DNA of 64,000 nt from Mycobacteroides immunogenum (GTDB taxonomy: Bacteria; Actinomycetota; Actinomycetes; Mycobacteriales; Mycobacteriaceae), in the NCBI RefSeq assembly GCF_001605725.1, contig NZ_CP011530.1, positions 1,116,001 to 1,180,000 on the forward strand. The letters are read 5' to 3'. Made by a program: the position numbers and the translations under genes. The notes beneath the pieces are model-generated. The model ran no database searches and was not told the origin of the DNA. It saw only the letters and a list, made by a program, of their open reading frames with translations. Below, in pieces: positions 1 through 7,654 of the stretch. The number at the start of each line of letters is the position of its first letter. The first letter of the stretch is position 1.

Positions 1-705
1 GGCCAGGTCGGGATCGAATAGTCCGGTCTGCAGCACCAGGTCCAGGTCGACGGCGCCGCCGGTGGACCGCACGATCGTCGCCGTCGGATTGAGGCGGCGC
101 AGCAGGGTTTCCACCATGCCGAGGGTTCGCTCGTTCACCAGATCCACCTTGTTGAGGATCAGCACGTCGGCGAACTCCACCTGATCGGTGAGTAGATCGG
201 CGATGGACCGGCCGTCGCCTTCCGCGGCGGCCATCTCGCGATCCGCGAGCGCCTCCCCGCGGGCCAGCTCGGGCAGGAAGGTGGAGGCGTCGACGACGGT
301 CACCATGGTGTCCAGCCGGGCGACCTGCCCCAGGCTGGTGCCGTCTTCGAACTCCCAGGTGAAGGAGGCGGCTACCGGCATGGGCTCGGAGATACCGGTC
401 GATTCGATGACCAGCTGGTCAAATCGATTCTGTCGCGCCAGATTCCCGACGGCTTCGATCAGATCCTCACGCAAGGTGCAGCAGATGCAGCCATTGGTGA
501 GTTCGACGAGCCGCTCCTCGGTGCGGTCCAGGTGGCCGGTACCCGCAACGAGGGCGGCGTCGATGTTCACCTCGCTCATGTCGTTGACGATCACCGCGAC
601 GCGACGGCCTTCGGTGTTGGCGAGGATGTGGTTGAGCAGGGTGGTTTTTCCCGCGCCGAGGAATCCGGAGAGCACGGTCACGGGGAGGAGCTGGGCTGTG
701 GTCAC
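1..705 (-). CDS. CobW/COG0523 G3E GTPase, zinc-type metallochaperone (partial, 3' end outside window)
   Basis: P-loop GTPase of the CobW/YciC family, thought to deliver zinc to client proteins under zinc limitation. Reading the minus strand from a GTG at 705 gives a Walker A loop [10 protein letters not shown] (residues 14-23), the segment NDMSEVNID (about 41-49) typical of the zinc-linked YciC branch, the family metal motif CICC (C73, C75, C76) and a GTP-specificity NKVD near the window edge. The upstream ATG at 707 runs straight into TGA, so GTG 705 is the start. A near-perfect AT-rich palindrome lies 5 bases upstream and fits Zur control. The C-terminal domain lies outside the window. Family is secure; zinc specificity is inferred from the motif and the operator. 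Confidence 0.88.
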   Translation of the reverse strand, partial: MTTAQLLPVTVLSGFLGAGKTTLLNHILANTEGRRVAVIVNDMSEVNIDAALVAGTGHLDRTEERLVELTNGCICCTLREDLIEAVGNLARQNRFDQLVIESTGISEPMPVAASFTWEFEDGTSLGQVARLDTMVTVVDASTFLPELARGEALADREMAAAEGDGRSIADLLTDQVEFADVLILNKVDLVNERTLGMVETLLRRLNPTATIVRSTGGAVDLDLVLQTGLFDPDLA

Positions 706-709
706 ATGA

Positions 710-730
710 TAATGATAACCATTATCATTA
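710..730. promoter_or_regulatory. Zur-like operator
   Basis: Perfect 9-bp inverted repeat TAATGATAA-N3-TTATCATTA just upstream of the CobW GTPase start and touching the stop codon of the preceding gene. The AT-rich TGATAATNATTATCA-like form resembles FUR-family zinc regulator (Zur) boxes. The spacing to the GTG start implies a leaderless or very short-leader transcript repressed by Zur with zinc. Confidence 0.75.
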
Positions 731-1615
731 AGGGGTGGACGCCAGGATCCCCTTCAGGGTGTCGCGCCCCTCGGAATCCAGTGGTAGCAGCGGGCGCCGG
801 GGGTCCCCCGCCGCGCGTCCGAGCAGTTCCAGTCCGGCCTTGACGGTGGTGGGAAGGCCGCCCGCGACGATGAACTGCAGCAGTGGCTTGAGCGCGGCGT
901 AGATGGACGCGGCGTCGTCGTTGCGTCCGGTACGCACCGCCTCATAGAGATCCAGGCACGGTTGGGGCGCTAGACACGGTGCGGCGGTGCACCATCCGGA
1001 AGCGCCGGCATTGAGTGCGTCCAGCACCAGCGGGTTACTGCCGTTGTAGAAAGGCAGCTGTTCCTCGCTGAGGCGCTTGATATCGAGCATCCGGCTCAAG
1101 TCGCCCGTTGACTCCTTGACCATGGTGACGTTGTCGATATCGCGGAACATCGACACCAGGAGTTCGGGTTTCATGTCCACGCCGCTGGTCGCGGGGTTGT
1201 TGTAGGCCATTATCGGAATATCGATCGCCGCGCCCACGGAGGCGTAGTGCTGTGCGATCTCGCGGTCGCTGAGTTTCCAGTACGAGATCGGCAGTACCAT
1301 CACCGCATCGGCGCCGGCCTGCTGGGCGTGGCGTGCTCGCCGAATGGTGTTGGCGGTGGTCAGATCCGAGGCTCCGACGATGACGGGCACGCGTTTGTTC
1401 ACGGCGGCGACCGTGGTGTCGACGACGGCATCGAACTCGCGTTCCTCGAGATAGGCGGACTCGCCGGTGCTGCCCAACGGTGCGATGGCGTGGGCTCCGT
1501 CGTCCACGAGCCGGGACACGAGCTCGGCGAGCCGGTCGATGTCTACGGTGTCATCGGGCAGGAACGGGGTGACCGGATAGGCGATGATTCCGTGGAACTG
1601 GGGTGTTGAAGTCAT
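728..1615 (-). CDS. Dihydrodipicolinate synthase/N-acetylneuraminate lyase family aldolase
   Basis: Class I (Schiff-base) lyase of the DapA/NanA TIM-barrel superfamily, 295 aa. Visible are GSTGES (48-53), the YNNP tyrosine (Y138) and the Schiff-base lysine in VKESTG (K167). Members cleave or form 2-keto acids; the substrate here is not evident. It overlaps the preceding class II aldolase gene by 4 bases (ATGA at 1612-1615), so the two are translationally coupled. Because housekeeping dapA normally sits elsewhere in mycobacteria and this gene pairs with an aldolase and an XRE-cupin regulator, a catabolic sugar-acid or keto-acid lyase is more likely than lysine biosynthesis. Confidence 0.85.
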   Translation of the reverse strand: MTSTPQFHGIIAYPVTPFLPDDTVDIDRLAELVSRLVDDGAHAIAPLGSTGESAYLEEREFDAVVDTTVAAVNKRVPVIVGASDLTTANTIRRARHAQQAGADAVMVLPISYWKLSDREIAQHYASVGAAIDIPIMAYNNPATSGVDMKPELLVSMFRDIDNVTMVKESTGDLSRMLDIKRLSEEQLPFYNGSNPLVLDALNAGASGWCTAAPCLAPQPCLDLYEAVRTGRNDDAASIYAALKPLLQFIVAGGLPTTVKAGLELLGRAAGDPRRPLLPLDSEGRDTLKGILASTP

Positions 1616-2421
1616 TGGGAATTCCCTTGTGTCGTCGGCAGAGTGAGGGTTTCGGGGTGATTGGCGAGTGCGGTGCGGGCATAGTAGGCGAAGTTGGCGA
1701 TGCTGCGCTTGGGGGTAAGGGTCCAGTCGTGCGCCTCGCGGGCCAGCCGGTCAGGCAGGGGGGCGATGGTTCCCGCGGCCATCGCCGCCAGCTGTAGCTT
1801 GGCGCCACGTTCGATCAGTACCGCCAGCGAGCAGGATTCCTCGACGGAGGCTCCGGCGACGACGTGACCGTGGTGGGCGAGCAGTATTGCCTTCTTGTTG
1901 CCCAGCGCGGCCGAAATGATCTCACCCTCTTCGTTTCCGACGGGAACCCCCGGCCAGTCCGGCAGGAAGGCGCAGTCGTCATACAGGGGTGCGATGTCCA
2001 TCTGGGAGACGATCAGCGGTGTCTCCAGCATGGACAACGCCGCGACATGGAACGGGTGAGTGTGCACGATGCACTGCACATCCGGGCGGGCGCGGTAGAT
2101 CCAACTATGAAAGCGATTGGCGGGGTTGGCCATTCCGGATCCGCTGAGAACATTGAGGTCCTCGTCGACCAGGAGCAGATTCTCCTCGGTGATCTCGTCG
2201 AACCCGAGGCCGAGGCGTTGGGTGTAGAAGGTGCCTGGTTCCTCGGCGCGCGCGGTGATCTGCCCGGCGAGGCCGGAGTCGTGTCCGCGGTCGAAGAGCG
2301 CGCGGCAGGTGATCGCGACCTTCTGGCGGGTGGACCACTGCGAGTCGGAGAAGTGGGTCTGCATGCCGCGCTCGGCGCGATTCATCAGGTCGGATTTGGT
2401 GTCATGAAGTGTGCTGGCCAT
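1612..2421 (-). CDS. Class II aldolase/adducin family protein
   Basis: Zinc-dependent class II aldolase fold (FucA/AraD/adducin), 269 aa from the ATG at 2421, chosen because AGAAGGGA lies 9 bases upstream; an in-frame start at 2472 would fall inside the operator. Metal ligands are visible in HTHPFH (120-125) and AHHGHV (182-187). Family members cleave or epimerise sugar phosphates or decarboxylate related acids; the substrate is unknown. First gene of a two-gene operon with the DapA-like lyase, divergent from the XRE-cupin regulator, with an operator between them. Confidence 0.85.
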   Translation of the reverse strand: MASTLHDTKSDLMNRAERGMQTHFSDSQWSTRQKVAITCRALFDRGHDSGLAGQITARAEEPGTFYTQRLGLGFDEITEENLLLVDEDLNVLSGSGMANPANRFHSWIYRARPDVQCIVHTHPFHVAALSMLETPLIVSQMDIAPLYDDCAFLPDWPGVPVGNEEGEIISAALGNKKAILLAHHGHVVAGASVEESCSLAVLIERGAKLQLAAMAAGTIAPLPDRLAREAHDWTLTPKRSIANFAYYARTALANHPETLTLPTTQGNSQ

Positions 2422-2460
2422 TTTTCGTGCTCCCTTCTGGTCTGGATGCCTTCGGGCAAC

Positions 2461-2487
2461 ACCATATGACACAAGGTGTCATATGGT
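2461..2487. promoter_or_regulatory. Operator O1 between aldolase operon and XRE-cupin regulator
   Basis: Perfect inverted repeat, arms ACCATATGACAC and GTGTCATATGGT with a 3-base spacer. The core GACAC-N3-GTGTC recurs at 2514-2526, so both are probably bound by the adjacent XRE-cupin protein. Confidence 0.75.
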
Positions 2488-2513
2488 CAACAGTGTTGCC
2501 TTCCGGATTCGGG

Positions 2514-2526
2514 GACACCTCGTGTC
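2514..2526. promoter_or_regulatory. Operator O2 (GACAC-N3-GTGTC)
   Basis: Short perfect inverted repeat with the same core and spacing as O1, 11 bases before the regulator's ATG. This suggests autoregulation. Confidence 0.6.
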
Positions 2527-2537
2527 ACACTGGCCGG

Positions 2538-3059
2538 ATGACATCGCTGGTTCGCGCGCTGCGGCGGGAACGCGGCCTCACCCTTGAGGAGCTGGGTAAC
2601 CGCACCGGTCTTACCAAGAGCTATCTCTCGAAGGTCGAACGCGAACACAGCACGCCGTCGGTATCGGTCGCGATGCGCATTGCCCAGGCCCTTGATGTGG
2701 ATGTCAGCAGGTTGTTCACCAACGACGCCCACGAATCCCGGGTGGTGGTCGATCGCGGCGCGGATGAGTGGGACGACAGTAAGTTTCACGCGCTGAGTAC
2801 CGAGATGCTCGGCAAGATCATGGCGCCATTCCTGGCCAGCCCATCGACCGAATTCGCGGAGCACAAGTCGTCGCACGAGGGTCAGGAATTTGTGTTCGTG
2901 CACCGCGGATCGATCGAATTGCAGTGTGGCCAGGACGATGACGTGGTGAGTTACGCGCTGGACGAAGGGGACAGCGCCTATCTCGACGCCACCCGCACCC
3001 ACCGGATACGCCGGACGTCCGAGACCCCGGCGCTTGTGGTGATCGTCGCCGCGACCTAG
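2538..3059 (+). CDS. XRE-family transcriptional regulator with C-terminal cupin domain
   Basis: 173 aa from the ATG at 2538. An upstream in-frame start at 2409 would translate through the aldolase promoter region and is rejected. Residues about 5-60 form the helix-turn-helix (RERGLTLEELGNRTGLTKSYLSKVERE), and about 100-170 form a cupin ligand pocket (HKSSHEGQEFVFVHRGSIEL, EGDSAYLDA, HRIR). XRE-cupin regulators usually sense small carboxylates or sugars and control the neighbouring catabolic genes. The divergent class II aldolase and lyase are the likely targets, through the two GACAC-N3-GTGTC sites. Confidence 0.88.
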   Translation: MTSLVRALRRERGLTLEELGNRTGLTKSYLSKVEREHSTPSVSVAMRIAQALDVDVSRLFTNDAHESRVVVDRGADEWDDSKFHALSTEMLGKIMAPFLASPSTEFAEHKSSHEGQEFVFVHRGSIELQCGQDDDVVSYALDEGDSAYLDATRTHRIRRTSETPALVVIVAAT

Positions 3060-3098
3060 CTTTCCGCCGACCGTACGGGGGATCACTGACTTGCAAGC

Positions 3099-3132
3099 AA
3101 CTTCCATGGAAGCTACCTTCATGGAAGGAAGT
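3099..3132. promoter_or_regulatory. Tandem MarR-type operator
   Basis: Two adjacent palindromes, CTTCCATGGAAG (3101-3112) and CCTTC-ATG-GAAGG (3116-3128), enclosed by outer arms AACTTCC and GGAAGTT. They lie just upstream of the oxidoreductase-MarR operon, so the co-transcribed MarR protein is the natural ligand. Confidence 0.65.
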
Positions 3133-3160
3133 TGTGGACCAATGGTTTGAGGAGGAAGAA

Positions 3161-4150
3161 ATGAAGGCATGGGTGATCAGCCGTGAGGGTGGCCCGGAGG
3201 TGCTGGAACTGCGTGACGTCGATCTGCCGGACCTCCGGGCCGGCGAGGTCGCGATCAAGGTCAAGGCGTTCGGCGTCAACGCGGCCGAGCGGTACCGCAG
3301 ATTGGGGAAGATGGGACCGATCGAAGGGGTGGTCGTACCCGGGATCGAGGCGGTGGGCGAGGTCGTCGCGGACCCGTCGGGCAGGCTTGCTCCCGGCGCT
3401 GCGGTAGCGACCATCATGGGAGGGCTGCAGTTCGACCGTTTTGGAAGCTACGCCGAGCAGGTGAACGTATTGGCCGGCAATGTCTTTGAGCTTCCGTCAA
3501 GCGATCTGGGGTGGGCTCAGCTTGCCGCGCTCCCGCAGTCTTACATCACGGCGTGGGGCGCTGTCGATAGGTCTTTGCGGATCGATTCGCAAAGCAGTCT
3601 GCTGGTGAGAGGAGCGGCTTCGGCGCTCGGGTTATCGGCGACTTCACTGGCCGCCAAGGTGATTGGGGCGAATGTCATAGGAATTGTGAGAAGCGAAAAG
3701 GATCTCGACGCGGTGAGGCGCGCAGGGGCCGCGCACGTGCTCGTCGACTCTGTCGACCTCGCGGGCAGGATTCGGGAACTGGAGCCTGCGGGCGTGGACG
3801 GCGTGCTGGACATCGTCGGGGGCCCCGAGTCGGCGCGGCTCGCCGAGCTGGTGCGTCCGTTCGGCAAGGTCACTGTCGTCGGGCTGCTTGCCGGACCGCC
3901 GGTTCTGGAAAATTTCAGTCTCATAGATGATCTGGCCCCGGCCGTTTCGATCGGGTTCTTTCCCAGCCAGCTGGTCGGCTCTCCCGCGTTGCCGATCGCT
4001 GACGCGCCGTTGGCCTTGGTCATCGACGCTATTGTCAACGGTACGGTCGTTTCGCAACTGGCGGCGACGTACGGGTTTGAGGACGTGCCGCGCGTCCACG
4101 AGTTGCTCGATGGTCCTCGCGCGCCCGGGAAGATTGTGGTCACATTGTGA
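3161..4150 (+). CDS. MDR-superfamily NADPH:quinone reductase-like oxidoreductase
   Basis: 329 aa from ATG 3161, which has GGAGGA 4 bases upstream of it; an in-frame GTG-type start at 3134 lies in the operator. The order is an N-terminal GroES-like domain (MKAWVISREGGPEVLELRDV), then a Rossmann fold around residues 140-260 (SSLLVRGAASALGLSATSLA). The catalytic-zinc cysteines of alcohol dehydrogenases are absent, as in the zinc-independent QOR branch. Likely NADPH-dependent reduction of quinones or enones. The stop overlaps the start of the MarR gene, suggesting a xenobiotic- or quinone-responsive operon. Confidence 0.85.
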   Translation: MKAWVISREGGPEVLELRDVDLPDLRAGEVAIKVKAFGVNAAERYRRLGKMGPIEGVVVPGIEAVGEVVADPSGRLAPGAAVATIMGGLQFDRFGSYAEQVNVLAGNVFELPSSDLGWAQLAALPQSYITAWGAVDRSLRIDSQSSLLVRGAASALGLSATSLAAKVIGANVIGIVRSEKDLDAVRRAGAAHVLVDSVDLAGRIRELEPAGVDGVLDIVGGPESARLAELVRPFGKVTVVGLLAGPPVLENFSLIDDLAPAVSIGFFPSQLVGSPALPIADAPLALVIDAIVNGTVVSQLAATYGFEDVPRVHELLDGPRAPGKIVVTL

Positions 4151-4569
4151 CCATGAGTAAGGGACTGCGCAGACTTCGATTGCTGGTCGAATCGGAGACC
4201 CGCTTGTGGCGAGTTGCGGAAACGCGACTCGCTCAAGTCGGGCTGCCGAAGCTGGGCTCTGTGGAGGTCCTCTCATTTATCAACTCGCGCAATCAGACCC
4301 GTGTCAATGACATTGCCGAAGGTCTGGTGATCACCACTGGTGGTGTTACCAAGATTGTCGACCGGCTTGAGGTGGGCGGACTGGTCCGCCGAGTCCCCAA
4401 TCCGGATGACCGTCGCTCGTCGCTACTGGAACTCACCGATAGCGGTGTCAAGGTACTTGGCGAAGCAGCCGATGTCGTCGATGCCGCGATCGAACGGTAC
4501 TGGCCTACGGATCGGGGATTCGACCACGCATTGACCGCTTTCCGGGATACGTTGAGCGCTGAAAGCTAG
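4147..4569 (+). CDS. MarR-family transcriptional regulator
   Basis: 140 aa winged-helix regulator. GTG at 4147 overlaps the previous stop by 4 bases; ATG 4153 is the alternative start. The MarR pattern is visible: INSRNQTRVNDIAEGLVITTGGVTKIVDRLE as the recognition region, then VRRVPNPDDRRSSLLELTDSG, the wing with its DxR motif. It probably represses its own operon through the tandem palindromes at 3099-3132 and is relieved by a quinone- or phenol-like ligand. Confidence 0.88.
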   Translation: MTMSKGLRRLRLLVESETRLWRVAETRLAQVGLPKLGSVEVLSFINSRNQTRVNDIAEGLVITTGGVTKIVDRLEVGGLVRRVPNPDDRRSSLLELTDSGVKVLGEAADVVDAAIERYWPTDRGFDHALTAFRDTLSAES

Positions 4570-4571
4570 AC

Positions 4572-6209
4572 CTAGCGTGCGCGTCCCCGCGCCTCGCGGT
4601 AGTACCGCACCAGGGTGTCGGTGGAACTGTCGGTCTGCTGCGCGGGTGATGCTTCCTCGGTGATGACGGGCAATAGGGCAATGGCCTGTTTCTTGCCCAG
4701 CTCGACACCCCACTGGTCAAAGGAATCGATACCCCAGACGGTGCCCGCAGTGAATACTTCGTGCTCGTAGAGTGCGATCAGCTGTCCGACGGTGGAGGGG
4801 GTCAGCTTGCTGGCCAGAATCGTTGTGCTGGGCCGGTTTCCGGGCATGACCTTGTGCGGAACCACATTCGGCGTGGTGCCTTCGGCGGCGATTTCCTCAG
4901 CGGTTTTTCCGAATGCCAGCACCTGTGTCTGCGCGAAGAAGTTGCTCATCAGCAGGTCGTGCATGCTGCCGGTGCCATCGGCGGTCGGAAGATCGTCGGT
5001 GGGCTCGCTGAAGCCGATGAAGTCCGCGGGGATCAACCGGGTGCCCTGGTGCAGCAGCTGGTAGAAGGCATGCTGCCCATTGGTTCCTGGTTCGCCCCAG
5101 TAGATGTCGCCGGTATCGACCGACACGGGTGCGCCGTCGGCCTTCACCGACTTACCGTTGGATTCCATAGTCAGCTGCTGCAGGTATGCCGCGAACCGGG
5201 ACAGGTCGTTGGAATAGGGTAGTACCCCACGCGATTGTGCGCCAAAGAAATTCGAGTACCACAGGCCGATAAGGCCGAGTAGCGCGGGCGCGTTCCGCTC
5301 CAGTGGCGCGGTACGGAAGTGCTCGTCGACGGTGTGGAACCCGGCCAGGAAATCATTGAACGCCGCACGCCCGATGACCGCCATCACCGACAAACCGATC
5401 GCCGAGTCCACCGAGTACCGGCCGCCGACCCAATCCCAGAAGCCGAACATGTTCGCGGTGTCGATCCCGAACTCCGACACCAGCTTCGCGTTGGTGGAGA
5501 CGGCGACAAAGTGCTTGGACACCGCCTCATCGCCCAGGGCCGCCACCAGCCAGCGTCGCGCGGCCGTGGCATTGGTGAGCGTTTCGAGGGTCGAGAATGT
5601 TTTGGACGCGACGATGAAAAGTGTTGTCGCCGGGTCAAGATCGGCGAGCGTGGCCACCAGGTCGGCAGGGTCGACATTGGAGACGAAACGCGCCGAGATT
5701 CCGGCATCGGCGTAGTGACGCAGCGCCTGGTAGACCATCACCGGTCCCAGGTCCGAACCGCCGATGCCGATGTTGACCACGGTGGTGATGCGCTTGCCGG
5801 TCGCCCCGGCCCACTCACCGCTGCGCAGCCGGTCGGTGAAGTCGCCCATGGCGTCGAGCACCTGGTGCACATCGGCGACCACGTCTTGCCCGTCGACCAC
5901 CAGCTTCGCGTCGCGGGGCAGGCGCAGGGCGGTATGCAGCACCGCGCGGTCCTCGGAGGTGTTGATGTGGGCTCCGGCGAACATCGCGTCGCGGCGCCCC
6001 TCCAGATCGGCGGCCTTGGCCAAATCGACCAGCAGCGAGAGGGTTTCGCGGTTCAACCGGTGCTTGCTGTAGTCGATGTACAGGTCACCGACCGTCACGG
6101 TCAACTCACTTCCCCGGGCAGGGTCCTCGGCGAAGAACTCTCGGAGATGGGTGGAGGCGATCTGCTTGTGATGAGTTTCCAGTGCCTGCCACGCCGCTGA
6201 GAGTGTCAT
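4572..6209 (-). CDS. pgi: Glucose-6-phosphate isomerase
   Basis: Interconverts glucose 6-phosphate and fructose 6-phosphate in glycolysis and gluconeogenesis, cytosolic. 545 aa, normal length. Signatures include [23 protein letters not shown], the glycine-rich [11 protein letters not shown], and the C-terminal QWGVELGK motif. Orthologous position to M. tuberculosis Rv0946c. It converges on the MarR gene with a 2-base gap and no visible terminator between them. Confidence 0.97.
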   Translation of the reverse strand: MTLSAAWQALETHHKQIASTHLREFFAEDPARGSELTVTVGDLYIDYSKHRLNRETLSLLVDLAKAADLEGRRDAMFAGAHINTSEDRAVLHTALRLPRDAKLVVDGQDVVADVHQVLDAMGDFTDRLRSGEWAGATGKRITTVVNIGIGGSDLGPVMVYQALRHYADAGISARFVSNVDPADLVATLADLDPATTLFIVASKTFSTLETLTNATAARRWLVAALGDEAVSKHFVAVSTNAKLVSEFGIDTANMFGFWDWVGGRYSVDSAIGLSVMAVIGRAAFNDFLAGFHTVDEHFRTAPLERNAPALLGLIGLWYSNFFGAQSRGVLPYSNDLSRFAAYLQQLTMESNGKSVKADGAPVSVDTGDIYWGEPGTNGQHAFYQLLHQGTRLIPADFIGFSEPTDDLPTADGTGSMHDLLMSNFFAQTQVLAFGKTAEEIAAEGTTPNVVPHKVMPGNRPSTTILASKLTPSTVGQLIALYEHEVFTAGTVWGIDSFDQWGVELGKKQAIALLPVITEEASPAQQTDSSTDTLVRYYREARGRAR

Positions 6210-6251
6210 GCGACCGAGCCTAGTAGGGGGGAACGCGTAGCGCAGTGCTGC

Positions 6252-7055
6252 CTATTGGTTGGCGCAAGTTACCCATCGGTTACTGATGCGCGCGAACCCG
6301 GCGACGCCCGACTTCGTCTGGGTCTTGCCGCCGGCCGTTGCCGTGATGGTCACCCGCGACGAGGCGGTATCGCCGTTGATTACCGTCTTCTCGACCTTGT
6401 CCACGGTGATCTTCAGGTCATCCGCCTGGCCCTCGAGATCCTCGTCGGTGATCTTCACGCAGGACAGCGCGTTGAGCACATCGAGGTTCTTGGCGCCGAG
6501 TGCGGCATAGAACGCCTTGAGCACGTTCGTCAGCTGGTATTGCTCATCCTTGGTCGCCTCGCGGGGCACCGAGGAAGTGGTGGGACCGGGCACCGAAATG
6601 CTGGTCGTCGCCGTGGTGGTGGCACTACCACTGGTCGTCGATGTACCGGACCCGCTCGACGTGCTGGTGGTGCTGCTCGTCGTCCGGGCCCGAGATTTTG
6701 TGGTGGTGGTCGTGCTGGCGGTGGTCACCTCGGGGTTCACCAGCGGAACACCCAGCTTCACGGTCGGGCGGGCCTGCGGGACGTCGTCGATCGTGCGGCT
6801 GTTCTCGATCCACAGACCCACGGCCACGGCCGTCACCGCGGCGAGGCACACCGCCAATACCCCAATGACGATGGTGGTGGCGTGCCGGGCGACGAACTTG
6901 CCGGTGGATGTGCGTTCGGCGGCGACGGCCGCCTCCAGCTCGTAGTCCACCGACTTGTCGTCGGCCTCGGTCTGCTTGCCGTCCGTGGGGCGGGTCTTGT
7001 CCGTGGAGTTGTCCTCGGCGTCGGGCTTGTTCTCACCCTTGTCTTGGTCGCTCAA
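6252..7055 (-). CDS. Membrane-anchored protein with Ser/Thr-rich stalk (hypothetical)
   Basis: 267 aa. A charged cytoplasmic N-terminus (about 1-55) is followed by one transmembrane helix (TTIVIGVLAVCLAAVTAVAV, about 61-82). A long low-complexity Thr/Ser linker (about 110-165) comes next, then a globular C-terminal domain (EATKDEQYQLTNVLKAFYAALGAKNLDVLNALSC) resembling NTF2-like/DUF4878 domains of mycobacterial lipoproteins and Mce-associated proteins. The domain would be extracytoplasmic. It sits between chorismate mutase and pgi, as a similar gene does in other mycobacteria. Function unknown. Confidence 0.8.
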   Translation of the reverse strand: MSDQDKGENKPDAEDNSTDKTRPTDGKQTEADDKSVDYELEAAVAAERTSTGKFVARHATTIVIGVLAVCLAAVTAVAVGLWIENSRTIDDVPQARPTVKLGVPLVNPEVTTASTTTTTKSRARTTSSTTSTSSGSGTSTTSGSATTTATTSISVPGPTTSSVPREATKDEQYQLTNVLKAFYAALGAKNLDVLNALSCVKITDEDLEGQADDLKITVDKVEKTVINGDTASSRVTITATAGGKTQTKSGVAGFARISNRWVTCANQ

Positions 7056-7101
7056 CGAATCCCTCCCTCATCGTCAATCCCCACGGGGATTGGGCGCCGG
7101 A

Positions 7102-7392
7102 TCAGTGTCCCAATCTGCCACGGCCCAGGCGCAGCAGCAGCATGGCGAGAGTATGGCCTTCCTGGCCGAGCTCGCTGTAGCGTTCGAGCACTTTCATCTC
7201 ACGGCTGTGGACCAGGCGCGGCCCGCCCGATGCCATGCGTGCCTTGCCGATCTCGCGGGAGACCTCGGTGCGGCGCTTGATGGCGGCCAGGATCTCCGCG
7301 TCGAGGCGGTCGATCTCCTTGCGCAGCTCGTCAATATCGAGGATGGGATCCCCGGCGCTCTGGCTGGCCTTCTCGGTCATGTGGGTAGTCAT
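7102..7392 (-). CDS. Chorismate mutase, AroQ type (cytosolic)
   Basis: Converts chorismate to prephenate for Phe and Tyr synthesis. 96 aa from ATG 7392, preceded by GAGAAAGAA. The AroQ helical pattern is visible: IDELRKEIDRLDAEILAAIKRRTEVSREIGKAR with the catalytic Arg and Lys, then a C-terminal LLRLGRGRLGH tail like Rv0948c, which uses that tail to contact DAHP synthase. An in-frame extension to 7455 runs through the palindromic leader and is rejected. The leader holds two strong inverted repeats. Confidence 0.92.
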   Translation of the reverse strand: MTTHMTEKASQSAGDPILDIDELRKEIDRLDAEILAAIKRRTEVSREIGKARMASGGPRLVHSREMKVLERYSELGQEGHTLAMLLLRLGRGRLGH

Positions 7393-7462
7393 TTCTTTCT
7401 CAACACTTTCTCTTGGAGCGGTCGTCCCGCATGCCACCCCGGAATTCGGCCTCACAAGAGAT

Positions 7463-7496
7463 GAGCCCCGAAGTCCGGTAGCGGACTGCGGGGCTC
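7463..7496 (-). promoter_or_regulatory. Strong hairpin in chorismate mutase leader (inverted repeat 1)
   Basis: Arms GAGCCCCG-A-AGTCCG and CGGACT-G-CGGGGCTC around a GTAG loop. On the minus strand it lies about 70 bases upstream of the chorismate mutase ATG. There is no U-run, so it is not a standard terminator. Confidence 0.6.
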
Positions 7497-7512
7497 GTGA
7501 ATCGGCTAGACC

Positions 7513-7537
7513 ACGGGCACCGGAGTCCGGTACCCGT
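7513..7537 (-). promoter_or_regulatory. Palindrome in chorismate mutase leader (inverted repeat 2)
   Basis: Arms ACGGG-C-ACCGGA and TCCGGT-A-CCCGT around a single base, preceded on the minus strand by a run of seven T. It shares the GTCCGGTA core with the neighbouring hairpin. It could be a protein-binding palindrome or part of a folded leader. Confidence 0.5.
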
Positions 7538-7654
7538 AAAAAAATCGCTGTTGGTGGTCAAGCACAACGAAGAGTGTAGCTGACATGCGATGAATGCTGG
7601 CGCGAAGAGCATCACGACGAGGTTGTCACTCGTCAGCGGTAAGTTAGATCGGTC

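Noticed and set aside
7513..7537. Intrinsic terminator upstream of pcrA
   Set aside because: The hairpin is followed on the plus strand by A's, not T's, and on the minus strand the T-run precedes it, so neither strand forms a terminator.
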